Shown: in pieces, positions 56,426-64,000 of the stretch | Numbering within the stretch: position 1 is the stretch's first letter | Layout of the letters: each line of letters begins with the position of its first letter | Source: Gp6-AA40 sp035293405 | GTDB taxonomy: Bacteria; Acidobacteriota; Vicinamibacteria; Vicinamibacterales; UBA2999 | Assembly: GCA_035293405.1 (NCBI GenBank) | Contig: DATDOE010000128.1 | Coordinates: forward strand, 1-64,000 | DNA length: 64,000 nucleotides | Direction of reading: 5' to 3' | The notes under the pieces: model-generated | The model's database searches: none | What the model was told of the DNA's origin: nothing | Seen by the model: only the letters and a program-made list of their open reading frames with translations | Translations under genes and position numbers: made by a program

Positions 56426-58657
56426 TTAGGGGGGCACGGGTTCGAACTTCTGGATGCGCTTGGCGTGTTCCACCTCGCCCGTGTAGATATTCCCCATCGA
56501 GTCCATCGCGATCGCGTTGATCCAGTGGAGCTGCCCGGCGTAACGGCCGTTGCCGCCAAACGATCCCAACGTCTTGCCGCTCTGACGGTCGAGAATCCAC
56601 ACGCGGTTGTTCGTCCCGTCGGCGACATACAAGTACTTCTGGGCCGGGTCGCGTGAGATCGCGAGCTTGTAGGTGGTGCCGCACGGCGGCATCTTCGTGT
56701 TGTTGAGACCGCCGCATCCGTCTCCGCGCGCCGGCGTGTTGGGTGCGACGGAGAAATCCTCGAGCCATCGGCCGTCGGTGGTGAACACTTCGATTCGGTT
56801 TTGCCCGCGCTCGCCGACGTAGACGCGCCTGTCCTTCGAGATCTCGACGAAGTGGAGATCGGGCACGAAATTCTTCTCCGCGGGTGGCGGAGCCCCAGTC
56901 CACTTGTACGGCGGAATCGGATCGTTGGAGATCTCGCTCAACGGCATGCCGTGACCGCCCCAGCCCCGTTTGAAGGCACCGGTGTTCATGTCGTACACGA
57001 GCACGCGCTTCCAGTTGATGATATAGATCTCACGCGCCACCTCATCGAGCTGGAACCGCCCTTTCGAGGCGAGCACGTCGGTCTGCTGATTGTTCTCCGG
57101 CAACTGCGCACCTTGCGGTGGACGGTGACCGAAATCCCACACGAATTTGCCGTCCCGCGTGAACTTGAGGATGCTGTCCTGCGGTGCCGTGCCGCCGACC
57201 CAGACGAATCCCTGCCGATCGGCAATCACCGTCTGCAGCGCCGTCGGCCACAACGGATGATAGCCAGGGCCGCCCCACGCATGGACGACCTTGCCATCCT
57301 GATCCAACGCGACCACCTCGGGGCCTCGCACGCAGCAATCGATCCGCGGCGGGTTGCCGTCTCCGCCTATCTCATCGCCTTCCGCAGCGGCGGCACGATT
57401 CAGGAACCAGATGTGGTCACGGTCATCGACATGAATGCCGGTGACCTGCTGCATGCTCCATCTGTTGGGCAGAGGCTTCGGCCAGAACGGATCCACTCTG
57501 AAGATGGGCGCGCCGTGCTCATCGACCGCCTGGGCGCGCGGCGACTGCTTGACGTACTTCGTCACGCCTCTCAGTTGCGCTTCCGCGGTGTAGACATTGC
57601 CGGCGGCGTCGATGGCGATGCCTTCCCCCATCGCGCCGTCGGGAGAGTTCGGCGTCGCGTGCGGTGGAACGACAACCGTCACCTTCCCGTCTTTGAGGCT
57701 CCCGATCCTGATCCCACGCTGCCAGCCCGGGTGAACGCTGTCACTCGACTCTGAGTCGGCGGTGTAGATCACGTCGTCCTTGTCGATGGCCAACCCGCTG
57801 ATTCGGCCGAAATCGTCGTGCTCACCCAGGAACTTCCCCTGCTTCGTCAGGATCTGAATCCGATGGTTGTGGCGGTCGGCAACGACCAACTGGCCCTTGG
57901 AATCGAACTCGAGCGCGTGCGGCGTCCGGAACTCGCCCGGTCCTGTTCCGGTCTTGCCGATCCCCCTGAGGAATCTGCCGTTCCTGTCGAACACCGAGAT
58001 GCGCCCGACAAGATTGGGGTCGGCCACGTTCGTGTGACTCTCCGCCACGTACACATCACCGTTGCCCGGGTCCGTCACGACGTCGGTCGGGTCGGTCAGC
58101 GCGTCGGGAGGATTTCCCCGCACCCCCGGTTTCCCCAGCGTCATCAGGACCTTGCCTTCCGGGCTGAACTTGATGACGACGCTTCCCTTGTTGCCCTCCC
58201 CGGGAAACTTCTTGAGCTCTTCAGCGCTCGCGGCTCGCGCGTCGGTCACCCACACGTTTCCATCCCGATCGATGTGGATGCCATGCGGCCACACGAACAT
58301 GCCTCCGCCAAAGCTGCGGATTTCCTTCCCGGACTCATCGAAATGGTGGACCGGGTTGGCGTTGGTGCCCAGACAGCCCGGGGTCGTGCCTGGTGAGCAT
58401 CGATCAGTCGCCCACACTGACTTGCCATCGCGGTCGATGGCCACGCCGTTGGACCCGCCCCACGGCCGTCCCTCTCGATCGAGTTGCGCCCAGTCCCGCA
58501 TTACGCGATAGGGATTGGCGCCGCTGTTGACGGGCTGAACCTTGTCCGTCTGAGCCGTGCCGCCCCGCTGTTGTGTCTGCACGCTGGTTCCTTGCAGCGC
58601 AACCACAACGACGACGATCGATGCTGACCACACTCTCACGAGCGTTGAAACGGACAT
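56426..58657 (-). CDS. Exported NHL-repeat propeller protein
   Basis: A 743-residue secreted protein with a signal peptide (STLVRVWSASIVVVVVALQG). It contains many NHL-type beta-propeller blades in two halves: WPHGIHIDRDGNVWVTDARA, EFRTPHALEFDSKGQLVVAD, RHNHRIQILTKQG in the first, and QTVIADRQGFVWVGGTAPQD, RVYVGERGQNRIEVF, YLYVADGTNNRVWIL and AIAMDSMGNIYTGEVEH in the second. This resembles the peptidyl-alpha-hydroxyglycine lyase-like group, but I do not see that enzyme's catalytic set with confidence. A binding or enzymatic role outside the cell is likely. Many homologues occur per genome in related soil bacteria. Confidence 0.85.
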   Translation of the reverse strand: MSVSTLVRVWSASIVVVVVALQGTSVQTQQRGGTAQTDKVQPVNSGANPYRVMRDWAQLDREGRPWGGSNGVAIDRDGKSVWATDRCSPGTTPGCLGTNANPVHHFDESGKEIRSFGGGMFVWPHGIHIDRDGNVWVTDARAASAEELKKFPGEGNKGSVVIKFSPEGKVLMTLGKPGVRGNPPDALTDPTDVVTDPGNGDVYVAESHTNVADPNLVGRISVFDRNGRFLRGIGKTGTGPGEFRTPHALEFDSKGQLVVADRHNHRIQILTKQGKFLGEHDDFGRISGLAIDKDDVIYTADSESSDSVHPGWQRGIRIGSLKDGKVTVVVPPHATPNSPDGAMGEGIAIDAAGNVYTAEAQLRGVTKYVKQSPRAQAVDEHGAPIFRVDPFWPKPLPNRWSMQQVTGIHVDDRDHIWFLNRAAAAEGDEIGGDGNPPRIDCCVRGPEVVALDQDGKVVHAWGGPGYHPLWPTALQTVIADRQGFVWVGGTAPQDSILKFTRDGKFVWDFGHRPPQGAQLPENNQQTDVLASKGRFQLDEVAREIYIINWKRVLVYDMNTGAFKRGWGGHGMPLSEISNDPIPPYKWTGAPPPAEKNFVPDLHFVEISKDRRVYVGERGQNRIEVFTTDGRWLEDFSVAPNTPARGDGCGGLNNTKMPPCGTTYKLAISRDPAQKYLYVADGTNNRVWILDRQSGKTLGSFGGNGRYAGQLHWINAIAMDSMGNIYTGEVEHAKRIQKFEPVPP

Positions 58658-58675
58658 CGCGAGCCTCTACCTTCA

Positions 58676-58734
58676 GGCGGGTCTGAAGACCCGCCTCTAC
58701 ACGCACTATCTGCAGGCGGGTCTGAAGACCGGCC
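58676..58734. repeat. Paired REP-like palindromes
   Basis: GGCGGGTCTGAAGACCCGCC at 58676-58695 is identical to the copy at 39247-39266, and both are followed by TCTACA. A second copy with one changed arm (GGCGGGTCTGAAGACCGGCC) lies at 58715-58734. They fill the gap between two minus-strand genes. They probably form mRNA hairpins and belong to a dispersed REP-like family. Confidence 0.7.
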
Positions 58735-58744
58735 CCCACACGTA

Positions 58745-59227
58745 CTATTTCCAGCTCTGAATGGCTTTCGAGTGCATGGACTCCGGGGTGAGTTCGGCAA
58801 GCTCGATGCGGCCCATATACGGATCGTTGATGTTGGCCAGAATCGCCTTGGTGTCGCTGGGGTTCGTATCACTCACCGTCACGCCGCTCTTCCTGAACCT
58901 CGCGACGGCCTCTGCCGCGTTGTCCACGTGGAGGCCGTAATGGGTGAACCCGGCGGGCCGCTGAGCGTTCGCGGGGTTCAGCTCGAGAAACGTGTTCTTG
59001 CTGATCTGCATGTAGACCAGCCGCGGCTGCCCCTTGTCGTCGTTGACGCGGAACGCTTCGCGGTAACCCATCTTCTGCGTGTAGTAGGTCACCGCCTCCG
59101 CGATATTCGGCACGTTGATGCCGACGTGATTCATCATCACGACGCCACTGTTGGCGCTCTGCGCCATCGCCACATGCACCGCCAGGCCGGCGAAGAGTCC
59201 GGCCGCGAACAGCATTGCACCTCGCAT
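58745..59227 (-). CDS. Exported VOC/glyoxalase-fold protein
   Basis: A 160-residue protein with a signal peptide (MRGAMLFAAGLFAGLAVHVA, cleavage near MAQS). A single VOC domain follows: MMNHVGINVPNIAEAVTYYT, KMGYREAF, LVYMQISKNTFLELNPA, FTHYGLHVDNAAEAVARF and GRIELAELTPESMHS. Metal-ligand positions typical of the fold (His at the first strand, Glu in FLELNP, His in HYGLHV, Glu near the C-terminus) are occupied. The secreted location is unusual for glyoxalase-like proteins. It could be an extracytoplasmic dioxygenase-like or binding protein. Confidence 0.85.
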   Translation of the reverse strand: MRGAMLFAAGLFAGLAVHVAMAQSANSGVVMMNHVGINVPNIAEAVTYYTQKMGYREAFRVNDDKGQPRLVYMQISKNTFLELNPANAQRPAGFTHYGLHVDNAAEAVARFRKSGVTVSDTNPSDTKAILANINDPYMGRIELAELTPESMHSKAIQSWK

Positions 59228-59329
59228 ACGCCCTCCTCAGATGATTCAACACCCAAGCTCATGCCCGGGTTCTCTCAGGTCGCGGCATGATAGCGTGCAG
59301 CAGGGCTTTCCGTCTCTCGAGAGGTCACG

Positions 59330-59773
59330 ATGAGTACCACGTTCAATGCGACGGTCGAACATGTCTCCCAGACGACGTCCAGGGCGAGCATACGGAACCA
59401 TACGTTCCTCGTGGACCGCGCCGTCGCCAAGGGCGGCCTGGATCTGGGGCCCGCCGGAGGCGAGTACATGCTGGTGTCGCTGGGCGGCTGCTTCACCAGC
59501 CATCTTCTTGCGGCCATTCGCGCCCGCGAAGCCCCAGTCACGGACGTCCGGGTGGCGGTGACGGGCACACTCGATGGCACGCCGGAACGGTTCACGGCGT
59601 TCACGCTGGATGTCTCAGCCGAGTGCCCGGATCCCGAGCTCGCCCGTAAGCTGATTACGATGGCCGGACGTGCCTGTCAGGTCGTCAACACCCTCCGTCA
59701 GGTCGCGACCATCGCGATCGCCTACGAAGGCTCGCCGATTGACGTGCACGCACTTGATACCATCGTCCAATAG
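59330..59773 (+). CDS. OsmC-family peroxidase-like protein
   Basis: A 147-residue protein of the OsmC/Ohr type. The two conserved cysteines are present: Cys54 in SLGGCFTSHLL and Cys116 in GRACQVVNTLR. The family reduces organic hydroperoxides with this pair. Other features are RNHTFLVDRAVAKGGLDLGP and VRVAVTGTLDGTPERF. There is no signal peptide, so it is cytoplasmic. Its last codons and stop, plus three more bases, are duplicated 1.3 kb downstream at 61096-61114. Confidence 0.92.
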   Translation: MSTTFNATVEHVSQTTSRASIRNHTFLVDRAVAKGGLDLGPAGGEYMLVSLGGCFTSHLLAAIRAREAPVTDVRVAVTGTLDGTPERFTAFTLDVSAECPDPELARKLITMAGRACQVVNTLRQVATIAIAYEGSPIDVHALDTIVQ

Positions 59774-59777
59774 ACTC
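59759..59777 (+). repeat. 19-base direct repeat, copy 1 (end of osmC-like gene)
   Basis: ACCATCGTCCAATAGACTC spans the last four codons, the stop and three bases beyond. The exact sequence recurs at 61096-61114 in a non-coding scrap zone. The two copies bracket the thioredoxin-like gene. Confidence 0.8.
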
Positions 59778-59827
59778 CCCTTCGCCCTTCTGGTCTGATC
59801 GCGCTCGTTGAATCGCGAGAAGCCGTC

Positions 59828-60868
59828 ATGACGCCAACGCCGTTCCTGTTCGCTGCCGTATTCGCGAGCGCAATCGCGGCTTCGCTCTCGGCCGTTCAGT
59901 TGCCGGTTGAAGGGAAGATGCCTTCCCTCAACGGCGCGATCGGGTGGCTCAACTCGCCGCCATTGACCACCGCCGGCCTGCGCGGGAGGGTCGTCCTCGT
60001 CGACTTCTGGACCTACACCTGCATCAACTGGCTGCGCACACTTCCCCATCGACGCGCGTGGGCCGAGAAGTACAAGGATCACGGGCTGGTGGTGATCGGC
60101 GTGCACACACCTGAGTTCGGCTTCGAAAAGAACGCCGACAACGTTCGCCGGGCCGTGACGGACATGAAGGTCGACTACCCGGTCGTCATCGATAGCGACT
60201 ACGCGATATGGCGAGCCTTCAACAACGCCTACTGGCCGGCCCTCTATGTCGTCGATGCGAAGGGGCAGATTCGACATCATCAATTCGGCGAGGGCGGCTA
60301 CGAACAGACTGAGAAGATCATTCAACAGCTGCTGGTCGAGGCCGGGCACGGAGGCGTCGGCCGCGACCTGGTGTCAGTCGATGCTCGCGGCGTCGAAGTG
60401 GCCGCCGATTGGGGCAACCTCAAGTCCCCGGAAAACTGTGTCGGCTACGAGCGCACCGCGAACTTCTCCTCCCCTGGCGGTACAGCCAGGAACAAGAGCC
60501 GTGTCTATGTGGCCCCCGCGCGGTTGAGCCTCAATCACTGGGCGCTGTCGGGCGAGTGGACGATGGAGAAACAGGCCGTTGTGCTAAACAAGGCCAACGG
60601 ACGGATCGCGTACCGCTTTCATGCCCGCGATCTTCATCTCGTCATGGGACCGGTAGCGCGGGGGACGTCCGTGCGATTCCGCGTGCTCATCGATGGACAG
60701 CCGCCGGCCGCTGCTCACGGCAGTGACGTTGACGACCAGGGCAATGGGGTTGTCACCGAGCAGCGGCTCTATCAGCTGATCCGACAACGGACGCCCATCG
60801 CCGACCGACAGTTCGAGATCGAGTTTCTCGACTCAGGCCTGGAGGCGTTTGCGTTCACGTTCGGATAG
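59828..60868 (+). CDS. Exported thioredoxin-like (DipZ/TlpA-type) protein with CxxW active site
   Basis: A 346-residue secreted protein (signal peptide about 1-23). The thioredoxin-like domain (about 25-170) has VVLVDFWTYTCINWLRTLP, VVIGVHTPEFGFE and IDSDYAIWRAFNNAYWPALY. A C-terminal beta-sandwich of the DipZ/NHL-linked type follows (about 195-346, NFSSPG, LNHWALSGEWTM, FHARDLHLVM). The standard active site of this group is CxxC; here it is Cys65-Ile-Asn-Trp68, so the resolving cysteine is lost. It may act as a monothiol isomerase or peroxidase, or have lost redox activity (inference). Confidence 0.88.
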   Translation: MTPTPFLFAAVFASAIAASLSAVQLPVEGKMPSLNGAIGWLNSPPLTTAGLRGRVVLVDFWTYTCINWLRTLPHRRAWAEKYKDHGLVVIGVHTPEFGFEKNADNVRRAVTDMKVDYPVVIDSDYAIWRAFNNAYWPALYVVDAKGQIRHHQFGEGGYEQTEKIIQQLLVEAGHGGVGRDLVSVDARGVEVAADWGNLKSPENCVGYERTANFSSPGGTARNKSRVYVAPARLSLNHWALSGEWTMEKQAVVLNKANGRIAYRFHARDLHLVMGPVARGTSVRFRVLIDGQPPAAAHGSDVDDQGNGVVTEQRLYQLIRQRTPIADRQFEIEFLDSGLEAFAFTFG

Positions 60869-60869
60869 C

Positions 60870-60941
60870 CACGAGGCCAACAAGGGCAGTCACTTCGCGG
60901 CGTGGGAGCAGCCGGAACTCTTCGCGGTTGAGATGCGATGG
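60870..60941 (+). pseudogene. C-terminal fragment of an epoxide hydrolase-like gene
   Basis: Right after the thioredoxin-like gene stop, one frame encodes HEANKGSHFAAWEQPELF and AVEMR, very close to the C-terminal block of alpha/beta-fold epoxide hydrolases, where GGHFAAWEQPELF contains the catalytic His. Nothing upstream of it belongs to that family, since the coding sequence of the preceding gene abuts it, and the frame degenerates afterwards. It is a gene stub left by a deletion or insertion. Confidence 0.55.
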
Positions 60942-61626
60942 CGACGGACGGAAAGGATCAACTTCGTCAGGTGGCCGGCCCCGACGCCAAGGCAACCTAC
61001 GCGGCGCGCGTGCTGAAGCGTTCACAGGCAATCAAGCAGCAGTTTTTGGATAGCGTCCAACTGGACCAATCCATTGGACCATGGTATCGACGCACACCAT
61101 CGTCCAATAGACTCGCATCCAACGTACATGATCCAATCACGCGTCTGATGGATGGCGGTCCGAGCACGCGACACAACTGGAACGTGGGAGATCGAACGCT
61201 GTCGGTGAGGCGATGGCCAACGGTGATCCGCCAGCCCCGCGTGCTCCAGGTGCTCGGTAGTAGAATTCCGCTGGCGGCTAGGGTGACGAGTCGAACGAGC
61301 TTCTCCTGGAGCGCGGCGCCGCTGTGTTTTCATCTTCCAGGAGCCTGACTGCGGAACCAGGGGCCCCGCGGGCGTGGCGTTCAACGTTCCCCAACTTCTC
61401 AACGGATTTGCTCGGCGATCGCGGCGACGTCCGACGTCCGGCGTCGCGCGAGCAACCCGGCGAACCGTGAGCAGGACGTGCGTCATGACTATTTGGGAAC
61501 AGTCGACGGTGGTGTATGTCGCGTCTGAGGCGGGAACTACAGGTTCAGATTGCAGAACGGCGACATGGTGATCGCTTCCGCACCTCTCGAAATCTTCGCG
61601 CCGAAGGTTCACTAGACTAGCCCGCG
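60942..61626. other. Scrap zone at the left edge of a putative island
   Basis: A 685-base stretch with no gene I can support. A frame at 60938-61348 begins MATDGKDQLRQVAGPDAKAT but loses protein character after about 50 residues. It contains the second copy of the 19-base osmC-end repeat. Base composition shifts here from very GC-rich to more mixed, consistent with a recombination boundary. Confidence 0.5.
61096..61114 (+). repeat. 19-base direct repeat, copy 2
   Basis: An exact copy of ACCATCGTCCAATAGACTC, the end of the osmC-like gene at 59759-59777, but here outside any gene. It may mark where a duplicated or inserted segment ended. Confidence 0.8.
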
Positions 61627-62466
61627 ATGACGAGCATTAACGCGGGCGCTGGTGACGACGTTACGGACCCAAAGAACGAGTTGGTGCCAACACATCAGGT
61701 TGCATCGTGGGCGGAGTTCCACACGTTCATCGAAGGGACAGTGTTCGCGACGGATGCCGAGGAGCAACAACAGACGTACATCTGGCGCGGACAACCGTGC
61801 GGCGATTGGAGTCTGATGTCGTCGCTGGACAGGCTGTTCGTACGTCTCGGCGTTTCCTCGGCCGCCTCGGAAAAGACGGCGGCAAGGCACCTGGAAGAGT
61901 TCCAGTACGCCTCACGAGGTCGGCGACGGGGACTCTCGCCGAGAGACTTGTCCGAGAACGAGTGGTGGGCGCTCGGTCAACACTTTGGCTTGGCCACCCC
62001 GCTTCTCGACTGGTCACGGTCACCCTTTGCTGCTGCCTATTTCGCCTTCGAGGATGCGACGAGCCGGACCGAATATCGAGTGGTCTATGGCTTGGACACG
62101 AATGCAGTGCGGCAGCGAAACGCCGAGATTGATTCAGGCGAGAGCATCGAGAGTGGCCGCGCACCGGTGCTTGAGATCATCGACCCGATGGCCGATGAGA
62201 ATCCTCGACTCGTTAGCCAAGGAGCGCTGTTTACTCGGGCGCCACTAGGCATGACCGTCGAAAGCTGGGTTGCTGGCGCCTTCGAGGGAACTGCGACACA
62301 ACCGCTGATCCGCATTGAAATTCCCGATGCTGAACGTGCTCGCTGTCTACGCGCGCTGAACCGAATGAACATCAACCATCTCTCTCTGTTTCCGGATCTG
62401 AGCGGCGCAACGCGGTATTCGAACCTGAGAACGGAACTCGCGCCTCATCAAAAGAGCGAGTTATGA
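61627..62466 (+). CDS. FRG-domain protein
   Basis: A 279-residue cytoplasmic protein with the FRG-domain pattern: TYIWRGQPCGDWSLMSSLDR near residue 50, then EWWALGQHFGLATPLLDWSR and SPFAAAYFAFEDATS near 105-140, and a C-terminal AERARCLRALNRMNINHLSLF with PDLSGA. FRG domains are of unknown activity and are often found near phage, toxin or defence genes. It starts at ATG 61627 and its stop overlaps the next gene as ATGA, so the two are translated together. Codon use is visibly less GC-biased than in the rest of the window, which suggests transfer. Confidence 0.88.
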   Translation: MTSINAGAGDDVTDPKNELVPTHQVASWAEFHTFIEGTVFATDAEEQQQTYIWRGQPCGDWSLMSSLDRLFVRLGVSSAASEKTAARHLEEFQYASRGRRRGLSPRDLSENEWWALGQHFGLATPLLDWSRSPFAAAYFAFEDATSRTEYRVVYGLDTNAVRQRNAEIDSGESIESGRAPVLEIIDPMADENPRLVSQGALFTRAPLGMTVESWVAGAFEGTATQPLIRIEIPDAERARCLRALNRMNINHLSLFPDLSGATRYSNLRTELAPHQKSEL

Positions 62467-63554
62467 CACGTTACATGCCTATCCTAAAGGCGCGTGAGGG
62501 CGAATTCGGCGCCCTTGAGGCACTGCCAGAGGACATCCGCAACACGCTGACGCCGCTTATCGAAATACCAAAGGTGCCACATGACTACGTTCGGGACCGC
62601 CCAACGAAGACGCTAGAGCAACATATCGCGGGCATCGGCGACAGGCTCCGCAAGTCATGGGGTGATCGTCCCGTCTACGTCCAGCTGCCGCGGCACACAG
62701 ACGGGGCCTCCGAAACACTAAGCGACGGTTTGGCAGCCGTCGGAGGCGTTCTCCAAGATTGCGCTGGCCTTGGCGTCCGCGCCATTCCAGTACTGGTTAC
62801 CTCAAACTCGACCCCGTATCTGACGGCAGTGCGTGACTACAGCGCGAATTCCGATGAAGGTGTCTGTCTTCGTTTGCACGTGGGCGACTTTGACCAAGGA
62901 GATCCCGACTCGCCATCGCCGAAGTCCCGCATTGATGCGTTGCTAGAACGCGTTGGAGCGACACACCACGATAGCGTCGACGTCGTTCTCGATCTTGGTG
63001 ACCTTAGTCAAGATCTCAACATGGCGAGCATGGTGGCTCGAACGATGTTTGGTGAGCTTCCCTACCGAACCGCGTGGCGAAGCGTCGCGCTCGCCGCAGC
63101 CTCATTTCCTGAAAACCTGAGCGAGGTCGTCGGTGGAACAGAGCGCGTGATCAAGCGACATGAATGGGCATTGTGGAATCGGCTACGCCGCCGGGACGAA
63201 TGGTCGCAGGTCGTGTTTGGTGACTATGCGATCGCTCACTCGAAGATCACTGAACTCGATCCTCGAACGATGCGCATGAGCGCCAGCATCCGCTACACAA
63301 CTGACGCATCTTGGCTCGTTCTGAAGGGTAGGAACGTCCGGGAACACGGTTTCGATCAGTATTTCGATCTTTGCCGCCGCCTGATCGATAGATCGGAGTA
63401 CAAGGGTCCTGGATTCAGCTGGGGCGATGAGTTCATTTTCAAGTGCGCTCAGGGCCTTGGCGGGCCGGGGAACGCAACGACGTGGCGGAAGGTCGGGACG
63501 AATCACCACCTGACGTTAGTCGCACGGGCGATCGCGGCGGCCGCGGTCGTTTAG
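62463..63554 (+). CDS. Beta-family protein (phage/defence-associated, PF14350-like)
   Basis: A 363-residue protein. The N-terminus MTRYMPILKAREGEFGALEA with LTPLIEIPKVPHDY is typical of the Beta_protein family known from phages and genomic islands. Other blocks are VYVQLPRHTD, VVLDLGDLSQDLNMA, PYRTAWRSVALAAASFPENL, RVIKRHEWALWNRL and a C-terminal WRKVGTNHHLTLVARAI. No enzymatic motif is obvious and there is no signal peptide or membrane helix. It overlaps the FRG gene by four bases and is followed 85 bases later by a deoxyribosyltransferase-like gene. Confidence 0.85.
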   Translation: MTRYMPILKAREGEFGALEALPEDIRNTLTPLIEIPKVPHDYVRDRPTKTLEQHIAGIGDRLRKSWGDRPVYVQLPRHTDGASETLSDGLAAVGGVLQDCAGLGVRAIPVLVTSNSTPYLTAVRDYSANSDEGVCLRLHVGDFDQGDPDSPSPKSRIDALLERVGATHHDSVDVVLDLGDLSQDLNMASMVARTMFGELPYRTAWRSVALAAASFPENLSEVVGGTERVIKRHEWALWNRLRRRDEWSQVVFGDYAIAHSKITELDPRTMRMSASIRYTTDASWLVLKGRNVREHGFDQYFDLCRRLIDRSEYKGPGFSWGDEFIFKCAQGLGGPGNATTWRKVGTNHHLTLVARAIAAAAVV

Positions 63555-63639
63555 ATTAACGTGGCCATCAACGAGATCACTGATGTGCTCCACACGACCT
63601 TCGTAAGCGTAGTGGACAAGGACTGTTAGGAGAAATGAT

Positions 63640-64000
63640 TTGACTGACAAATCATGCTTCGTGATCGCACCCATAGGAGCCCCAGACTCGGATACGCGGA
63701 AGCGGTCAGACGTGATCCTCAAGTATCTCATCAGGCCGGCGGTTGGCGCCTGTGGGTACAACGCGATGCGTGCCGACGAGATGCCCGAACCCGGGATGAT
63801 TACGAGTCAAGTCATTCAGCGCATCCTCGACGATCCATTGGTTGTTGCAGATCTCACCGAGCACAATGCAAACGTCTTCTACGAACTAGCCCTACGGCAT
63901 GCGATCAGGAAGCCTCTGGTCCAACTCATTGCGAAGGGTGAACGTATTCCGTTTGATGTGGCCGGTATGCGGACGATTGCCGTGGATCACAGAGACATCG
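63640..64000 (+). CDS. Nucleoside deoxyribosyltransferase/TIR-like Rossmannoid protein (partial)
   Basis: The N-terminal 120 residues of a protein cut by the window end. The TTG start at 63640 has AGGAG seven bases upstream; the nearby ATG opens only a two-codon frame. The sequence shows KSCFVIAPIGAPDSDTRKRS, ILKYLIRPAVGACGYNAMRA, EPGMITSQVIQRILDDPLVV, ADLTEHNANVFYELALRHAI and PLVQLIAKGERIPFD. NVFYELALRHA corresponds to the catalytic-Glu helix of nucleoside 2-deoxyribosyltransferase-like and related TIR-like folds. Proteins starting CFVIAPIG are common in defence islands. It probably processes a nucleotide or NAD-like ligand as an effector or signal generator (inference). Confidence 0.8.
   Translation, partial: MTDKSCFVIAPIGAPDSDTRKRSDVILKYLIRPAVGACGYNAMRADEMPEPGMITSQVIQRILDDPLVVADLTEHNANVFYELALRHAIRKPLVQLIAKGERIPFDVAGMRTIAVDHRDI

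Noticed and set aside
60938..61348. A 136-codon plus-strand ORF beginning MATDGKDQLRQVAG
   Set aside because: It overlaps the epoxide hydrolase stub and the 19-base repeat copy, and beyond about 50 residues its composition is not protein-like.

Overview
The window is a high-GC bacterial chromosome segment that best fits an Acidobacteriota genome, probably near the Vicinamibacteria. This is inferred from gene content: an ADOP-type duplicated permease paired with a PadR regulator, many exported proteins of the DUF6152 type, an ECF sigma factor next to a kinase with a TolB-like propeller, and short palindromic repeats scattered between and inside genes. No rRNA, tRNA, CRISPR array or intact transposase was seen. 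Recent gene decay is frequent: a frameshifted sigma factor, a DinB gene split by a stop codon, and internally deleted or truncated remnants of radical SAM, SRPBCC and epoxide hydrolase genes.

Layout. 1-568 is non-coding and repeat-rich. 569-4135 (minus) is a circadian-type operon without kaiA: kaiC, an internally deleted mini-KaiB, a full KaiB and a PAS histidine kinase-receiver hybrid. 4382-12604 (minus) is a giant NdvB-like cyclic beta-glucan synthase, and 12981-16187 a multi-PAS/GAF hybrid kinase. 16243-23721 (minus) holds a hypothetical protein, a DUF6152 cassette, a second copy of the repeat from the window start, an ADOP permease with a coupled 36-residue membrane peptide, PadR, and an exported metallo-beta-lactamase-fold protein. 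23835-27873 (plus) has the broken ECF sigma factor, a Ser/Thr kinase and a small exported protein. 27908-31903 (minus) has three exported hypotheticals, the broken DinB gene and topoisomerase IB. 32171-39241 (plus) has a kinase-like lipoprotein, a PQQ-type sugar dehydrogenase, a phosphoesterase-NhaA pair and a second DUF6152 cassette.

39336-49551 (minus) is a tightly overlapping operon: FHA protein, 31-residue membrane peptide, PP2C phosphatase, Ser/Thr kinase, RodA-PBP fusion, second FHA protein and two membrane proteins. It resembles the actinobacterial fhaA-fhaB-pstP-rodA-pbpA-pkn cell-wall locus and is faced by a divergent winged-helix/FHA regulator that recalls EmbR. The simplest reading is a phospho-signalling module that couples kinase and phosphatase activity to peptidoglycan synthesis and transcription.

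50366-60868 is a mixed set of exported, redox and stress proteins. From about 60870 the sequence becomes a scrap zone (an epoxide-hydrolase tail and a copied osmC end), then a less GC-rich island: an FRG-domain protein, a Beta-family protein overlapping it by four bases, and a deoxyribosyltransferase/TIR-like Rossmannoid protein cut by the window end. This trio is the best candidate for an undescribed defence-type system.
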